60,331 bases of DNA from an uncultured Candidatus Saccharibacteria bacterium. Its GTDB lineage: Bacteria > Patescibacteriota > Saccharimonadia > Saccharimonadales > Saccharimonadaceae. The translations under genes and the position numbers were made by a program. Shown here in pieces: positions 32,886-41,909 of this stretch; the first letter of the stretch is position 1; every line of letters begins with the position of its first letter. The notes under the pieces were generated by a model. The model was not told the origin of the DNA, did not search any database, and worked only from the letters and a program-made list of their open reading frames with translations. The stretch is from contig CAKUZG010000002.1 of NCBI GenBank assembly GCA_934717805.1, forward strand, positions 1-60,331, read 5' to 3'.

Positions 32886-33194
32886 TTATTTGATCGAAGT
32901 AATTTCGATTTTAGTATATTTTTGACGATGTCCGTTTTCTTTGTGAACGCGTTTTTTAGCTTTGTAGCGAATCACACGGATTTTTTCGCCCTTAACAAGT
33001 TCGTCAACAACTTTAGCGGAAACTTTCACGCCTTTCACAAAAGGAGTTCCAACTTCCACTTTGTCGCCATCAATAAGCATCAAAGCGTCAAGTTTGAGCT
33101 CTTTTGTTCCTTGCGGGAGGAGGTCCACCAGAAGGGTCTCTTTTTCGCTAACGATAAATTGTTTACCGCCAACTTTTATGACTGCTTTTTTCAT
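32886..33194 (-). CDS. rplU: 50S ribosomal protein L21
   Basis: The 102-residue protein has the bL21 layout: AVIKVGGKQFIV at the start, VEVGTPFVKGVKV in the middle, and the signature YKAKKRVHKENGHRQKYTKIEI at the end. L21 binds 23S rRNA and is normally followed by rpmA (L27). Here no rpmA follows; the gene ends in its own terminator. GAGGAT lies before the ATG, and TTGATT-17-TAGAAT provides a promoter further upstream on the minus strand. Confidence 0.95.
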   Translation of the reverse strand: MKKAVIKVGGKQFIVSEKETLLVDLLPQGTKELKLDALMLIDGDKVEVGTPFVKGVKVSAKVVDELVKGEKIRVIRYKAKKRVHKENGHRQKYTKIEITSIK

Positions 33195-33323
33195 AAAATC
33201 CTCATTTAATTTAATATCTTTATTATTCTATCATAGAAGAACTGAAAAATCAAGTTAAAGTTTACAGAGTTCTTTTTAAAGGTTATGGTTTTTTTAAAAA
33301 AAGTGTGATATAATGTAAATATT

Positions 33324-34094
33324 ATGAAGGTGATTTCGATAACCAATCAAAAGGGAGGGGTTGGTAAAACTACCAGCGCTATTAATATTGCTTATTATAT
33401 TGCGAAGCGCGGTTTTCGAACACTTCTAGTTGATTTTGACCCACAAGGAAATGCAACTAGTGGTCTTGGTATAAACAAAAACGAGCTTGAATTTACTATG
33501 GCCGATGTAATTTCTGGCGAAAAAGAGTTAAAAGATATTATTATTAAAACTAACTTTTCGAAATTAAACATTGCACCTAGCACACCTGTTTTAGCTAATG
33601 CCGAGGTTGAGCTTGCGTCAGTTAAGGGCCGTTTTTCACGATTAAAAGATGCTCTAAAAACCGTTGAAGCCGATTTTGATTATGTTATTTTGGATTCACC
33701 ACCAAGCTTGAGCTTACTTACGGTTAATGGATTTATTGCTAGTGATTACTTAATTTTACCTGTTCAAGCTGAATTTTACGCAATGGAAGGTCTTGGTCAA
33801 TTACTAGAAAGTATGAAGCTTGTAAAGAAGGGAATGAACCCAAATCTTGAACTTTTGGGTGTTTTACCAACAATGGTTGATGCAAGAACCACTTTAGGAA
33901 ATCAGGTTCTTGAGGAGATTAAAAAATTCTTTCCAGATAAGATTTTTTCAAATGCGATCCCTCGGAATATTCGTCTAGCTGAAGCACCAAGCCATGGTGT
34001 GCCAATTGGTGTTTATGATAGATTTAGCAAGGGTTCGCGCGCATATAAATCTGTTGCGAAAGAAGTTATTCAACGCATAGAAAGGAGTAAATAA
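33324..34094 (+). CDS. parA: Chromosome partitioning ATPase ParA/Soj
   Basis: The deviant Walker A motif KGGVGKTT is at 10-17, with the signature Lys10. VDFDPQGNATSGLG and YVILDSPPSL are the Walker A' and B regions. ParA binds DNA nonspecifically and moves or positions ParB-parS complexes. At 256 residues it is the short chromosomal type without an N-terminal HTH. TATAAT at 33309-33314 lies 9 bases before the ATG, with no Shine-Dalgarno. Its last base overlaps the parB start. Confidence 0.96.
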   Translation: MKVISITNQKGGVGKTTSAINIAYYIAKRGFRTLLVDFDPQGNATSGLGINKNELEFTMADVISGEKELKDIIIKTNFSKLNIAPSTPVLANAEVELASVKGRFSRLKDALKTVEADFDYVILDSPPSLSLLTVNGFIASDYLILPVQAEFYAMEGLGQLLESMKLVKKGMNPNLELLGVLPTMVDARTTLGNQVLEEIKKFFPDKIFSNAIPRNIRLAEAPSHGVPIGVYDRFSKGSRAYKSVAKEVIQRIERSK

Positions 34095-34981
34095 TGGCGA
34101 AAAAAGGTCTTGGCCGAGGTTTTTCTTCACTTATTCCTACAGAAATGCTCGTTGATGAAAAACTTGACTCGGAACTAGGTTTAGGTCAGGTTGATGGCGA
34201 ATTAAAAGAGATTAAAATCGGTGATATTTCGCCAGATCCAGAACAGCCTCGTAAATATTTTAACGACGAAAAGCTTAATGAACTAGCCAGTTCTATTGAA
34301 ATTCACGGTGTTTTACAGCCGATTGTTGTTGTTCGAAAAGACTCAAAATTTTTGATTGTTGCTGGCGAAAGGCGATATCGTGCTTCGAAAATTGCCGGTT
34401 TAAAGAAAATTCCAGCAATAGTTCGTGAAATTTCAGATCAAAAACGGCTAGAACTTAGCTTGATTGAGAACATTCAACGTGATAATTTGAACGTTCTTGA
34501 AACGGCTGAAGCATATGCAAAACTTCGAGAACAATTTAATTTAACAGCTAAACAAATTGGCGAAAGAGTTGGTGGAAGAAGCGAAAGTGCTGTTTTAAAC
34601 ACTCTTCGATTATTGAAACTTCCAAAAATTGTAAAAGATTATATTTTGGCGGGAAAAATAAAAGAAGGGCAGGCGCGTCCACTGCTTAAAATTGATGAAA
34701 AAACAATCGAGAAGATTCTTCCAAAAATTATTGAAGAAAATTGGAGTTCTCGCAAAATTGAACAATTTTTGGTAAATTACAAGAAGCAAAACGAAGATGA
34801 TAAAAAATCTGAACCTAAAAAAATGAACAACAATCCTTTCGAAAAAACTGTTCAACATATTTCGAAACGATTAAGCGCTCCGGTTGATATTAAAACTTCA
34901 GCACGCGGTTCGGGTAAAATTGTGATTAAGTTTAAAACTGAAGAAGAACTTAAACGACTTGAAGAAATTCTCTCAAAATAA
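34094..34981 (+). CDS. parB: Chromosome partitioning protein ParB
   Basis: The N-terminus KKGLGRGFSSLIP is the usual ParA-stimulating peptide. SPDPEQPRKYF and GERRYRASK are the CTP-binding boxes, ENIQRDNLNVLETAEAY follows, and a helix-turn-helix lies at about 155-180 (LTAKQIGERVGGRSESAVLN). A C-terminal dimerisation domain completes 295 residues. AAAGGAG is inside the end of parA. I found no obvious parS site in the window, but did not search exhaustively. Confidence 0.96.
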   Translation: MAKKGLGRGFSSLIPTEMLVDEKLDSELGLGQVDGELKEIKIGDISPDPEQPRKYFNDEKLNELASSIEIHGVLQPIVVVRKDSKFLIVAGERRYRASKIAGLKKIPAIVREISDQKRLELSLIENIQRDNLNVLETAEAYAKLREQFNLTAKQIGERVGGRSESAVLNTLRLLKLPKIVKDYILAGKIKEGQARPLLKIDEKTIEKILPKIIEENWSSRKIEQFLVNYKKQNEDDKKSEPKKMNNNPFEKTVQHISKRLSAPVDIKTSARGSGKIVIKFKTEEELKRLEEILSK

Positions 34982-35010
34982 AAAACCGAGATTTTGTCTC
35001 GGCTTTTTAA
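34979..35010 (+). terminator. parAB terminator
   Basis: AACCGAGA and TCTCGGCT-like arms form a short stable hairpin followed by TTTTT; it also faces the end of lepB. Confidence 0.8.
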
Positions 35011-35015
35011 TATTT

Positions 35016-35630
35016 TTAAACTTGTTTATATTCGAAATTCCTAATTTTATTAAATGGGAAAATTCGAAAGGCAACAGGACCAACGATTTTATACAAGGGA
35101 ACTGTACCAAGACCACTCCTTGAATCGTAAGAATTATTACCTTCACGGTTATCACCGGAAACAAATATTTCATTTTCTGGAATAGTCCATTCACCGTCGT
35201 GACTTGTATAACTTTTTGGTTCGTGGTTAAAATTATCATCTGGATTAAAGCCATTTGGATGATTTTTATTGTAAACTGTTAATCTACCATTTTCAACTTT
35301 AACTTTTTCTCCAGCAAAGGCAATCACACGTTTAATAATATATTGATCTCGCATTCCTTCAACATATTGTGGATTTTCGAAAACGATAACTTCGCCACGT
35401 TTTGGTATAAATTTTGCATTCGTAAGGTTTGCCCAAGTTGTTTGAAGTCGACTAATAATTACTTTATCTCCATCAGCAAAAGTCGGATCCATACTTGACC
35501 CTACCACTGTAAAGCTTTGAAAAATAAAAGTGTTAATTAAAATAGTTCCTAAAGTTACACAAACTATAAAAATAAAAATCCCAAAAGTGTCGGCTGCCCA
35601 AGGGTGCCGTTGCCAAAAATTACTCTTCAT
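35016..35630 (-). CDS. lepB: Signal peptidase I
   Basis: This membrane enzyme cleaves Sec signal peptides. One N-terminal membrane segment spans about 14-37. The catalytic Ser46 lies in GSSMDPTF, and Lys100 in YIIKRVIAF is the general base. SGDNREGNNSYDSR is the conserved box E. The length of 204 residues is standard. The ATG is 6 bases after TAAAAT on the minus strand, a leaderless arrangement. With SecA in the window and several signal-peptide proteins, this supports an active Sec route. Confidence 0.95.
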   Translation of the reverse strand: MKSNFWQRHPWAADTFGIFIFIVCVTLGTILINTFIFQSFTVVGSSMDPTFADGDKVIISRLQTTWANLTNAKFIPKRGEVIVFENPQYVEGMRDQYIIKRVIAFAGEKVKVENGRLTVYNKNHPNGFNPDDNFNHEPKSYTSHDGEWTIPENEIFVSGDNREGNNSYDSRSGLGTVPLYKIVGPVAFRIFPFNKIRNFEYKQV

Positions 35631-35706
35631 TTTTCTATTTTAACACGTTTTTTTAAGCTTTTCAATTATGGTTATTTTTTAGAATGTGTGGTATAATGGT
35701 GGAAGT

Positions 35707-36492
35707 ATGGATTTTATTAAAATTTCGAAAAAGAATTCTTTTTGGGGAAGTATTGCACATATTTTTCTAAATATTATTTTAGCAGTAACTATCTGGCTTT
35801 CAATTTATATTACAAAAACGCCATGGGTTGCAATATTGTTAGTAGTTATTAGTAAATGGCGAACTTTTGCGGTTCGACCAAGATTCTGGCTTGCAAACGT
35901 AAAATCAAATCTTGTCGATTTAATTTTTTCGTTAAGCCTAGTTATTTTAATGTTTTCGACAGGTGTTGATTATATAGTTTCGCAAGGTTTCTTGCTTGCG
36001 GTTTATATTTTTTGGCTAACGATAATTAAACCGCATTCATCTGAAAACTCTATGAAAATTCAAGCACTATTAACGGTATTTTTTGGTTTATCGGCTTTAT
36101 ATTCTATAACTTACGCTTGGGGTGAAATTCCAGTTTTCATAGCTGCTTTCTTGCTTGGTTATGCTACTCTTCGCCATATTTTATCTTCTCGCGCAAACAA
36201 AAATATCGAGATTTTAAGTTTATTTTGGGGAATGATTTTAGCTGAATTTGCCTGGATTTTTAACTTTTTAGTAATTGGTTATCGAATTCTCATTACTCCA
36301 TATTTTAATTTTATCATTCCACAATCCGCAATAATTTTAACAGTTTTGAGTTTTGTTGTTTTTGACATTTTGAATAGTGGTGAAGAAAAGAAAAAAGATA
36401 TAAAAGAATTTTTACCAGAAATTATTTTTGCAATAATTTTGATTTTAACACTTTTAATATTCTTTTCAACAATTCCAGTTGCGAAAAGCTAA
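35707..36492 (+). CDS. Polytopic membrane protein, unknown
   Basis: The chain of about 261 residues has roughly eight hydrophobic helices with short loops, a cytosolic basic N-terminus (KISKKNS) and a charged loop GEEKKKDIKE before the last helix. No transporter or enzyme motif is evident to me. An in-frame ATG at 35686 precedes the promoter's -10 box (TATAAT, 35692-35697), so the true start is ATG 35707, 9 bases downstream. The htrA gene follows after 20 bases and may be co-transcribed, suggesting an envelope function. Confidence 0.75.
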   Translation: MDFIKISKKNSFWGSIAHIFLNIILAVTIWLSIYITKTPWVAILLVVISKWRTFAVRPRFWLANVKSNLVDLIFSLSLVILMFSTGVDYIVSQGFLLAVYIFWLTIIKPHSSENSMKIQALLTVFFGLSALYSITYAWGEIPVFIAAFLLGYATLRHILSSRANKNIEILSLFWGMILAEFAWIFNFLVIGYRILITPYFNFIIPQSAIILTVLSFVVFDILNSGEEKKKDIKEFLPEIIFAIILILTLLIFFSTIPVAKS

Positions 36493-36512
36493 TTAGAAAT
36501 TAAGGAGGGAAA

Positions 36513-37715
36513 ATGGATAATAAATTAGATAACAAACTAGATAATAAATCAGATGATAAACCACAGACAAAGAATAGTTCGAAAAAACAAATTATAATAG
36601 CGGTTGTTTTAACTTCAATAGTTTTTGGTACAATTGGTGCTTTTCAACTATTTTCACTATTTAGTTCAAAAATGAACGAAAGTACATCGATTAACTTCTC
36701 GAATAGTAACGGGGATTCAAGTTTTTCGAAACAATCTAATTCGAACTCAATTGAATCTGTTGCAAACAGAGTCTCGCAGAGTGTGGTTTCGATTGTAGGA
36801 AAAAACCAAAGATCTTTAAGATATTTTAGTTCAGCAGTTGAAACGGCTAGTGCCGGAACGGGAATTATCGTTAGTGAAAACGGATATATTTTGACCAATA
36901 AGCATGTTGTTTCAAAAGCTTCTGAAATTTCAGTTATTACGAGTGACGGCAATTCTTATGATAACGTAAAAGTTGTATCAACTGATCCTTTGAATGATAT
37001 TGCGATATTGAAAATTTCGAATGCAAAAGGTCTTAAGGCCGCTGAACTTGGTGATTCGAAAAAACTAAATATTGGTCAACAGGTTATTGCAATCGGTAAT
37101 GCTCTTGGTGAATATGACGGAACTGTTACAAGTGGAATTATCTCGGGTGTTGGCCGAACTGTTCTCGCCGCAGATGGCTCAGGTTTAAATAAAGAAATAT
37201 TGACAGATATGATTCAAACAGATGCTGCTATCAATACCGGAAATTCTGGTGGGCCACTAGTGAATGCACAAGGTCAAGTTATTGGAATTAATACGGCTGT
37301 AGCTTCAAGTGGTCAGGGAATCGGTTTCGCAATTCCAATTTCTTCTGTTAAAGGAATGCTCAAATCAATCAGTAGAGGAGAAACTCCAAAACGTGCATAT
37401 TTAGGTGCTAATTATGTAGCAGTGACTCCACAAATTCAAAAGGAATACAAACTTACTGTTTCGAAAGGTGCTTTAATTAAATCGCGTGTTCGCAGTCGGA
37501 ATGCTATAATTTCAGATAGCCCAGCACAACGGGCAGGTTTTCAAGAAGGCGATGTTATTACTAAAGTTGATGGAGTGGAAATTTCAAAAAACACTAGCTT
37601 AGGTTCTTTGCTTGGTGAAAAGAATGTTGGCGATAAAGTTCAAATTACATACATTCGTAAGGGTCAAGAAAAAACAACTTCGGTAACACTTGAAGAATAT
37701 CAAAATCAAAAATAA
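36513..37715 (+). CDS. HtrA/DegP-type serine protease, membrane anchored
   Basis: This extracytoplasmic quality-control protease has a hydrophilic N-terminus with a repeated DNKL motif, a membrane anchor at about 26-47, then a trypsin-like domain. The catalytic triad is His131 (NKHVV), Asp162 (NDIAIL) and Ser245 (GNSGGP). One PDZ domain (about 300-395) ends with GDVITKVDG. The domain order is that of HtrA/YkdA of Gram-positive bacteria. AAGGAGG lies before the ATG. The membrane gene upstream is probably in the same operon. Confidence 0.94.
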   Translation: MDNKLDNKLDNKSDDKPQTKNSSKKQIIIAVVLTSIVFGTIGAFQLFSLFSSKMNESTSINFSNSNGDSSFSKQSNSNSIESVANRVSQSVVSIVGKNQRSLRYFSSAVETASAGTGIIVSENGYILTNKHVVSKASEISVITSDGNSYDNVKVVSTDPLNDIAILKISNAKGLKAAELGDSKKLNIGQQVIAIGNALGEYDGTVTSGIISGVGRTVLAADGSGLNKEILTDMIQTDAAINTGNSGGPLVNAQGQVIGINTAVASSGQGIGFAIPISSVKGMLKSISRGETPKRAYLGANYVAVTPQIQKEYKLTVSKGALIKSRVRSRNAIISDSPAQRAGFQEGDVITKVDGVEISKNTSLGSLLGEKNVGDKVQITYIRKGQEKTTSVTLEEYQNQK

Positions 37716-37751
37716 AATAATACTAGGGTTATTACTCTAGTATTATTTTTT
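37714..37751. terminator. Bidirectional terminator
   Basis: AATAATACTAG and CTAGTATTATT pair with A and T runs on either side, between htrA and convergent prmC. Confidence 0.85.
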
Positions 37752-38576
37752 ATCCAAAACAATTGTGTAGTTTTCAGATTTCGATTTTGAGAAATTGCAA
37801 TTATTTGCATATTTTTCAATTTCTTCAAACTGGCACGGGTCGGCCTCGAGAACGATTTTTCTTAAATTTGGTAAATCTTGCGCTTGGAATAATAACTCAA
37901 AAATAAGTTCTAAACCGTTTTTTCGAGCATAAAGTGCGATTTGTGGTTCATGATGTAGTTCATTATTCTTTTTAAAATCAATCCAATCACGATTAACGTA
38001 AGGTAGATTTGCAGTAATAATTGTAATTTTCGAAAGAATATCTGATGGAATTTTCTCTAATAAATTACTTTCAAAAAGAGGAATTTCTTGGTTTAAAAGC
38101 TTTTTTGCGTTTAGATTTGCTACAGCAAGAGCTTGTAAAGATATATCGCTTGCAAAAACTTTAACTTTTTCGCCGCATTCAGCCTTTAAAGTTATAGGAA
38201 TAATTCCCGAACCTGTACCAACATCTAGAACAACATCATTTGGTTGAAGCATTTTTTGTGTAATTTCGATTAGTGTTTCAGTCTCGGGGCGAGGAACCAG
38301 AACATTTTCATTCACAAAAAAAGTTCGGCCAAAAAAATCTTTTTTTCGAAAAATATAAGCAAGCGGAACGCGTTTAATTCGTTTATTCAAAAAGTTGTTG
38401 GCGTGAAAAACTAGAGTTTTCGAAAGCTTCTTTTGTGAATTTGCGTGTAGAAAAGTCCGCTCAACACCTAAAACATGAGCCAATATTAATTCGGCATCAA
38501 GTTGTGCACTGGTGATTTCAGCGCCTTTAAGTTTTTTGACTGATTTTTTCAGCCAAGTTTCAATTGTTTCACGCAT
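37743..38576 (-). CDS. prmC: Release factor glutamine methyltransferase PrmC/HemK
   Basis: PrmC methylates the Gln of the GGQ motif in release factors. An N-terminal helical domain and a Rossmann SAM-binding domain (VLDVGTGSGIIPITL) are clear. The catalytic NPPY motif reads NLPY (in TANLPYVNRDW). The next gene upstream in the operon is prfA, its substrate. An ATG at 38600 lies inside the end of prfA; the ATG at 38576, two bases after the prfA stop, fits the family N-terminus (RETIETWLKKS) better, but neither has a clear ribosome site, so coupling is likely. Confidence 0.9.
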   Translation of the reverse strand: MRETIETWLKKSVKKLKGAEITSAQLDAELILAHVLGVERTFLHANSQKKLSKTLVFHANNFLNKRIKRVPLAYIFRKKDFFGRTFFVNENVLVPRPETETLIEITQKMLQPNDVVLDVGTGSGIIPITLKAECGEKVKVFASDISLQALAVANLNAKKLLNQEIPLFESNLLEKIPSDILSKITIITANLPYVNRDWIDFKKNNELHHEPQIALYARKNGLELIFELLFQAQDLPNLRKIVLEADPCQFEEIEKYANNCNFSKSKSENYTIVLDKK

Positions 38577-38580
38577 AAAA

Positions 38581-39660
38581 TTAATTGTTTTCCGAGGCAT
38601 TTGCAGCCAAAAATTCTAGTTCGGCGGCTTGTAAATGATCAACAATATCAGAAATTTGGCCATTCATTGCGGCAGGAATATTGCTTCGTGAATAACCGAT
38701 TCGGTGGTCAGTGATGCGGTCTTGCGGGAAGTTGTAAGTTCGAATCTTCTCAGATCGATCACCAGAACCAATTAAACTGCGGCGTTCAGCGGTAAGTTTA
38801 GCGTTTTCTTCATCGATTTTAGCCTGAAGAAGTCGGGCGCGCAAAATACCAAGAGCTTTTTCTTTGTTCTTGATTTGTGATTTTTCATCTTGATTTGTAA
38901 CCACCATTCCAGTTGGTAAGTGTGTGATTCGCACCGCTGAATCGGTTGTATTCACGCTTTGACCACCATGACCACCAGAACGATAAACATCAATTCGCAA
39001 ATCGTTCGGATTAATCTCAATGTCGGCTTCTTCGGCTTCAGGCAGAACAGCCACGGTTACAGTTGAAGTGTGAATTCGTCCCTGAGATTCTGTTGCTGGG
39101 ATTCGTTGAACACGATGAACACCGCTTTCGAATTTTAATTTCGAATAAGGAGCATCACCTTTAACGCCAAAAACAACTTCTTTGTATCCGCCAGCATCGT
39201 TGGCAGATTCGCTCAAAAGCTCAGTTTTCAAGCCGTTTTGTTCGCAATAACGCAAATACATGCGATAGAGTTCGCTCGCAAAAAGGGAAGCTTCATCACC
39301 ACCAGCTCCAGCACGAATTTCAACAATCACGTTTTTATCATCGTTCGGGTCTTTTGGTAGAAGCATTTCGAAAAGTTCTTGCTCAAGCGCGGCAAGTTTT
39401 TCTTCGTTTTCGGTAATTTCCATTTTGGCGAGTTCGGCAAGTTCACCTGTTTCAAGGTTGGCAAGCTCACGTGCTTCCTCAAGGTTTTTTTCAAGATTTT
39501 CGCGCATTTCGCCTTTTTCGATAATTTTTTCAAGTTCGGTGAAACGTTTATTTTTGGCTGAAAAATCTGGCGAAGAATAAGCATTCGGCTCACTTAAAAA
39601 AGCCTGAATTTCTTCTCGTTCAGTTTTAAGTTTATCAAGATTTAAATCAATTTTTGGCAT
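38581..39660 (-). CDS. prfA: Peptide chain release factor RF1
   Basis: RF1 terminates at UAA and UAG. The catalytic GGQ lies in GGHGGQSVNTTDSAVRI, followed by TGMVV. The N-terminal coiled domain and the EIRAGAGGDEASLFA segment are standard at 359 residues. Many genes here end in TGA, so an RF2 should exist elsewhere. TATAAT lies 7 bases before the ATG on the minus strand and there is no Shine-Dalgarno, so prfA-prmC probably has a leaderless mRNA. Confidence 0.96.
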   Translation of the reverse strand: MPKIDLNLDKLKTEREEIQAFLSEPNAYSSPDFSAKNKRFTELEKIIEKGEMRENLEKNLEEARELANLETGELAELAKMEITENEEKLAALEQELFEMLLPKDPNDDKNVIVEIRAGAGGDEASLFASELYRMYLRYCEQNGLKTELLSESANDAGGYKEVVFGVKGDAPYSKLKFESGVHRVQRIPATESQGRIHTSTVTVAVLPEAEEADIEINPNDLRIDVYRSGGHGGQSVNTTDSAVRITHLPTGMVVTNQDEKSQIKNKEKALGILRARLLQAKIDEENAKLTAERRSLIGSGDRSEKIRTYNFPQDRITDHRIGYSRSNIPAAMNGQISDIVDHLQAAELEFLAANASENN

Positions 39661-39734
39661 ATAAAATATTATACCAAAAAATCGCTTGAATTTAAAGTGT
39701 TGAAAAAAGAATCTGGTTATGATAATATTTTGAT

Positions 39735-40397
39735 ATGAAAATAACCTCTTGGCGTGAATTTATTGAGAACGAAGCTGAAAAGCCATATTTTAAAAAGCTG
39801 TGGCAAAAAGTTGAACACGAACGCGTTTCGAAAGAGATCTTTCCAGCAAGAAAAGAGATTTTTTCTTGTTTCGAAAAATGTCCGCTTGAAAAAACTAAGG
39901 TTGTGATTATCGGTCAAGATCCTTATCATGGTGTGGGGCAGGCACATGGGATGAGTTTTTCGGTTAAAAGGGGAGTTAAAATTCCGCCAAGTTTGCAAAA
40001 TATCTATAAAGAACTTCAAAGCGATTTGGGTATTAAGCCAGCCGATAACGGTTTTTTGGAATCTTGGGCAGAGCAGGGTGTTTTACTGTTAAACACTTCT
40101 TTTAGCGTTGAAAAAGGTAAGCCTGCGAGCCATGCGAATTTTGGCTGGATGGAGTTTTCAGAGCATGTTTTAGATTTTTTGAACGATTATGAACGCCCAC
40201 TAGTGTTTATCTTATGGGGAGCACATGCACAAAAAGTTGGCGCTCGAATAACGAATCCAAAACACCTTAAAATCGAAAGCGCACACCCTTCGCCATTTTC
40301 GGCACGCCGTGGATTTTTTGGCTCAAAACCGTTTTCAAAAGCGAACAAATTTTTAGAACAAAATGGTGAAACGCCAATTGACTGGCGAGTGAGGTAA
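39735..40397 (+). CDS. ung: Uracil-DNA glycosylase
   Basis: Ung removes uracil from DNA. The water-activating GQDPYHG is at 60-66 with Asp62 catalytic. NTSFSVEKGKPASH follows, and the minor-groove loop HPSPFSARRGFFG carries the catalytic His. At 220 residues this is a family 1 enzyme. TTGAAA and TAATAT are 17 bases apart and the ATG is 6 bases after the -10, so the mRNA is leaderless. The small unknown gene that follows is 7 bases away. Confidence 0.96.
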   Translation: MKITSWREFIENEAEKPYFKKLWQKVEHERVSKEIFPARKEIFSCFEKCPLEKTKVVIIGQDPYHGVGQAHGMSFSVKRGVKIPPSLQNIYKELQSDLGIKPADNGFLESWAEQGVLLLNTSFSVEKGKPASHANFGWMEFSEHVLDFLNDYERPLVFILWGAHAQKVGARITNPKHLKIESAHPSPFSARRGFFGSKPFSKANKFLEQNGETPIDWRVR

Positions 40398-40404
40398 TAT
40401 TTTT

Positions 40405-40650
40405 GTGAATAATATAAATGAAAAGTTAAAGGAAACGTATAGAATTGTTAATTTTCTTTTATCAAAAAATCTTGATGAAAAATTTTCAGATATTTTTGAT
40501 TTAGCTGCAGAGCTTGAGCTTCCTGTCGGGATTGGTCAGTTTGGAGATAGTGAAAGCTGGCTAAAAAATTACAATGAGTTAAATAAAATGATGATCGAAA
40601 ATAGTTTGATTAAAGATTTCGAAGAATATCTGAAAGAAACTTCTAAATAA
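40405..40650 (+). CDS. Unknown 81-residue protein
   Basis: This small acidic helical protein starts with GTG shortly after ung, probably read from the same mRNA. The ribosome site is weak (GAGG within the end of ung). No motif is recognised. A terminator follows immediately, marking it as the last gene of the unit. Confidence 0.5.
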   Translation: MNNINEKLKETYRIVNFLLSKNLDEKFSDIFDLAAELELPVGIGQFGDSESWLKNYNELNKMMIENSLIKDFEEYLKETSK

Positions 40651-40683
40651 CAAAAAATCTCGCAACCAAATGCGAGATTTTTA
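40651..40683. terminator. Bidirectional terminator
   Basis: AAATCTCGCA and TGCGAGATTT pair around CCAAA with A and T runs; it also faces the end of rpmE. Confidence 0.85.
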
Positions 40684-40695
40684 TATTTAAACGAA

Positions 40696-41016
40696 TTATC
40701 GTTCAGCTTTTTTAGCTTTTTCAGCAGCTTGTTTTTTAGCTTTGTTTGCCAAAGCATCTTTACGAGCAGCAGCCATTTCTTGTGCTCGTTTGAATCGATC
40801 AACACGACCTTCGGTGTCGATGATTTTTTCTTCACCAGTAAAGAATGGGTGAGAAGCACTTGAAATGTGCATTTTTACAAGTGGGTACTCGTTTCCGTCT
40901 TCCCATTTGATAGTTTCTTTTGAATCTGCTGTTGAGCGAGTCAAGAAAGCAAATCCAGCCACCTCGTCGCTAAATACGACAGGGCGATAGTTGGTTGGAT
41001 GTAAATTCTTTTTCAT
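40696..41016 (-). CDS. rpmE: 50S ribosomal protein L31, zinc-free type
   Basis: The N-terminal 80 residues have the bL31 pattern (KKNLHPTNYRPVVF, STADSKETI, SHPFFTGEEKIIDTEGRVDRF). The zinc-binding CxxC pair of the A-type protein is absent, as in type B (ykgM/rpmE2). A C-terminal Ala/Lys-rich helix of about 25 residues is an extension common in CPR and actinobacterial versions. TAAAAT and AGGAAAG lie just before the ATG on the minus strand. Confidence 0.93.
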   Translation of the reverse strand: MKKNLHPTNYRPVVFSDEVAGFAFLTRSTADSKETIKWEDGNEYPLVKMHISSASHPFFTGEEKIIDTEGRVDRFKRAQEMAAARKDALANKAKKQAAEKAKKAER

Positions 41017-41163
41017 AACTTTCCTATTTTATCAGAAAAAAACAAAAAAGGCAAATATTTTTTAGCGCAAAGAATTAACTGAAAATTCGAATGAATTTAT
41101 GCTTGCAATTATTCTAAATATAATATATTATTAGCTTGGAAATAGTAAAAAACAAGGAGTTTT

Positions 41164-41811
41164 ATGAAAAATAAAGTAATTATTTCGGCTATAATTGCAT
41201 TTTTTGCTGTCGCTGGAATAGCTATATTGCCCAACGGTATGAACGCTCATGCTTTATCTCCAGAAGAGGAAGAGCGCATATATCTGGTAACTATTGATAA
41301 ACAAATTGCAATAGTTGCTGCGAATGCAAAAAAGGCTAGTTCTTATAAAGAAGCGAAGACGATGATGAGTGAGTATAAAACTGATCTTGCTGCATATTTG
41401 GCAGAACTTACTGATGCTAGTAAAAATACGGTAATGGATCGCATCAAACTAGCGGAAAAAGAGATAGCCGATCATTTTGGCGTTGTTACTCCTGAAGTTC
41501 CTGAAACCCCTGTTACACCTGAAAACGATAATGAAAATTCTGGTAAAGAAGAGGCTGCTGAAGAAAACAAGCCTAATGCTAACGTTCCGCAAAATAGCCC
41601 TGAAAAACCATCAAATGAAAAACCAGCCAACGCGCCAGCTAAACCAGAAAACAAACCTCAATTAGTTGCTCCAGAAACTGCTAAAGAAACAAAAGATTCT
41701 TTAAAAGCTCCAAATACTGGTGAAAAAAATAACAATTTTGAACTTATAACAATTAGCTTTGTCACTACATTACTAACAGCTCTTTCAGCAGTTGTTCTAA
41801 AAAAGTTCTAG
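41164..41811 (+). CDS. Secreted, wall-anchored protein with APNTG sorting signal
   Basis: A signal peptide (basic MKNK, hydrophobic core to about 25, AHA at about 29-31) precedes a helical region of about 80 residues. A Pro/Glu/Asn-rich spacer then leads to KAPNTG at 181-186, a hydrophobic stretch FELITISFVTTLLTALSAVV and a KKF tail. This is the layout of a sortase-anchored protein with PNTG in place of LPxTG. The helical domain is not recognised. AAGGAG precedes the ATG, and it has its own terminator. Confidence 0.8.
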   Translation: MKNKVIISAIIAFFAVAGIAILPNGMNAHALSPEEEERIYLVTIDKQIAIVAANAKKASSYKEAKTMMSEYKTDLAAYLAELTDASKNTVMDRIKLAEKEIADHFGVVTPEVPETPVTPENDNENSGKEEAAEENKPNANVPQNSPEKPSNEKPANAPAKPENKPQLVAPETAKETKDSLKAPNTGEKNNNFELITISFVTTLLTALSAVVLKKF

Positions 41812-41830
41812 TTAATTTTTAAAATATATC

Positions 41831-41863
41831 AAAAACTACTTTCATTTTGAGGGTAGTTTTTTG
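41831..41863 (+). terminator. Rho-independent terminator
   Basis: AAAACTAC and GTAGTTTT arms followed by T. Confidence 0.8.
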
Positions 41864-41909
41864 TTGTTTAATGCTTGATTGAAAACCAAAGAGGGTTTAT
41901 AATGTGCTT

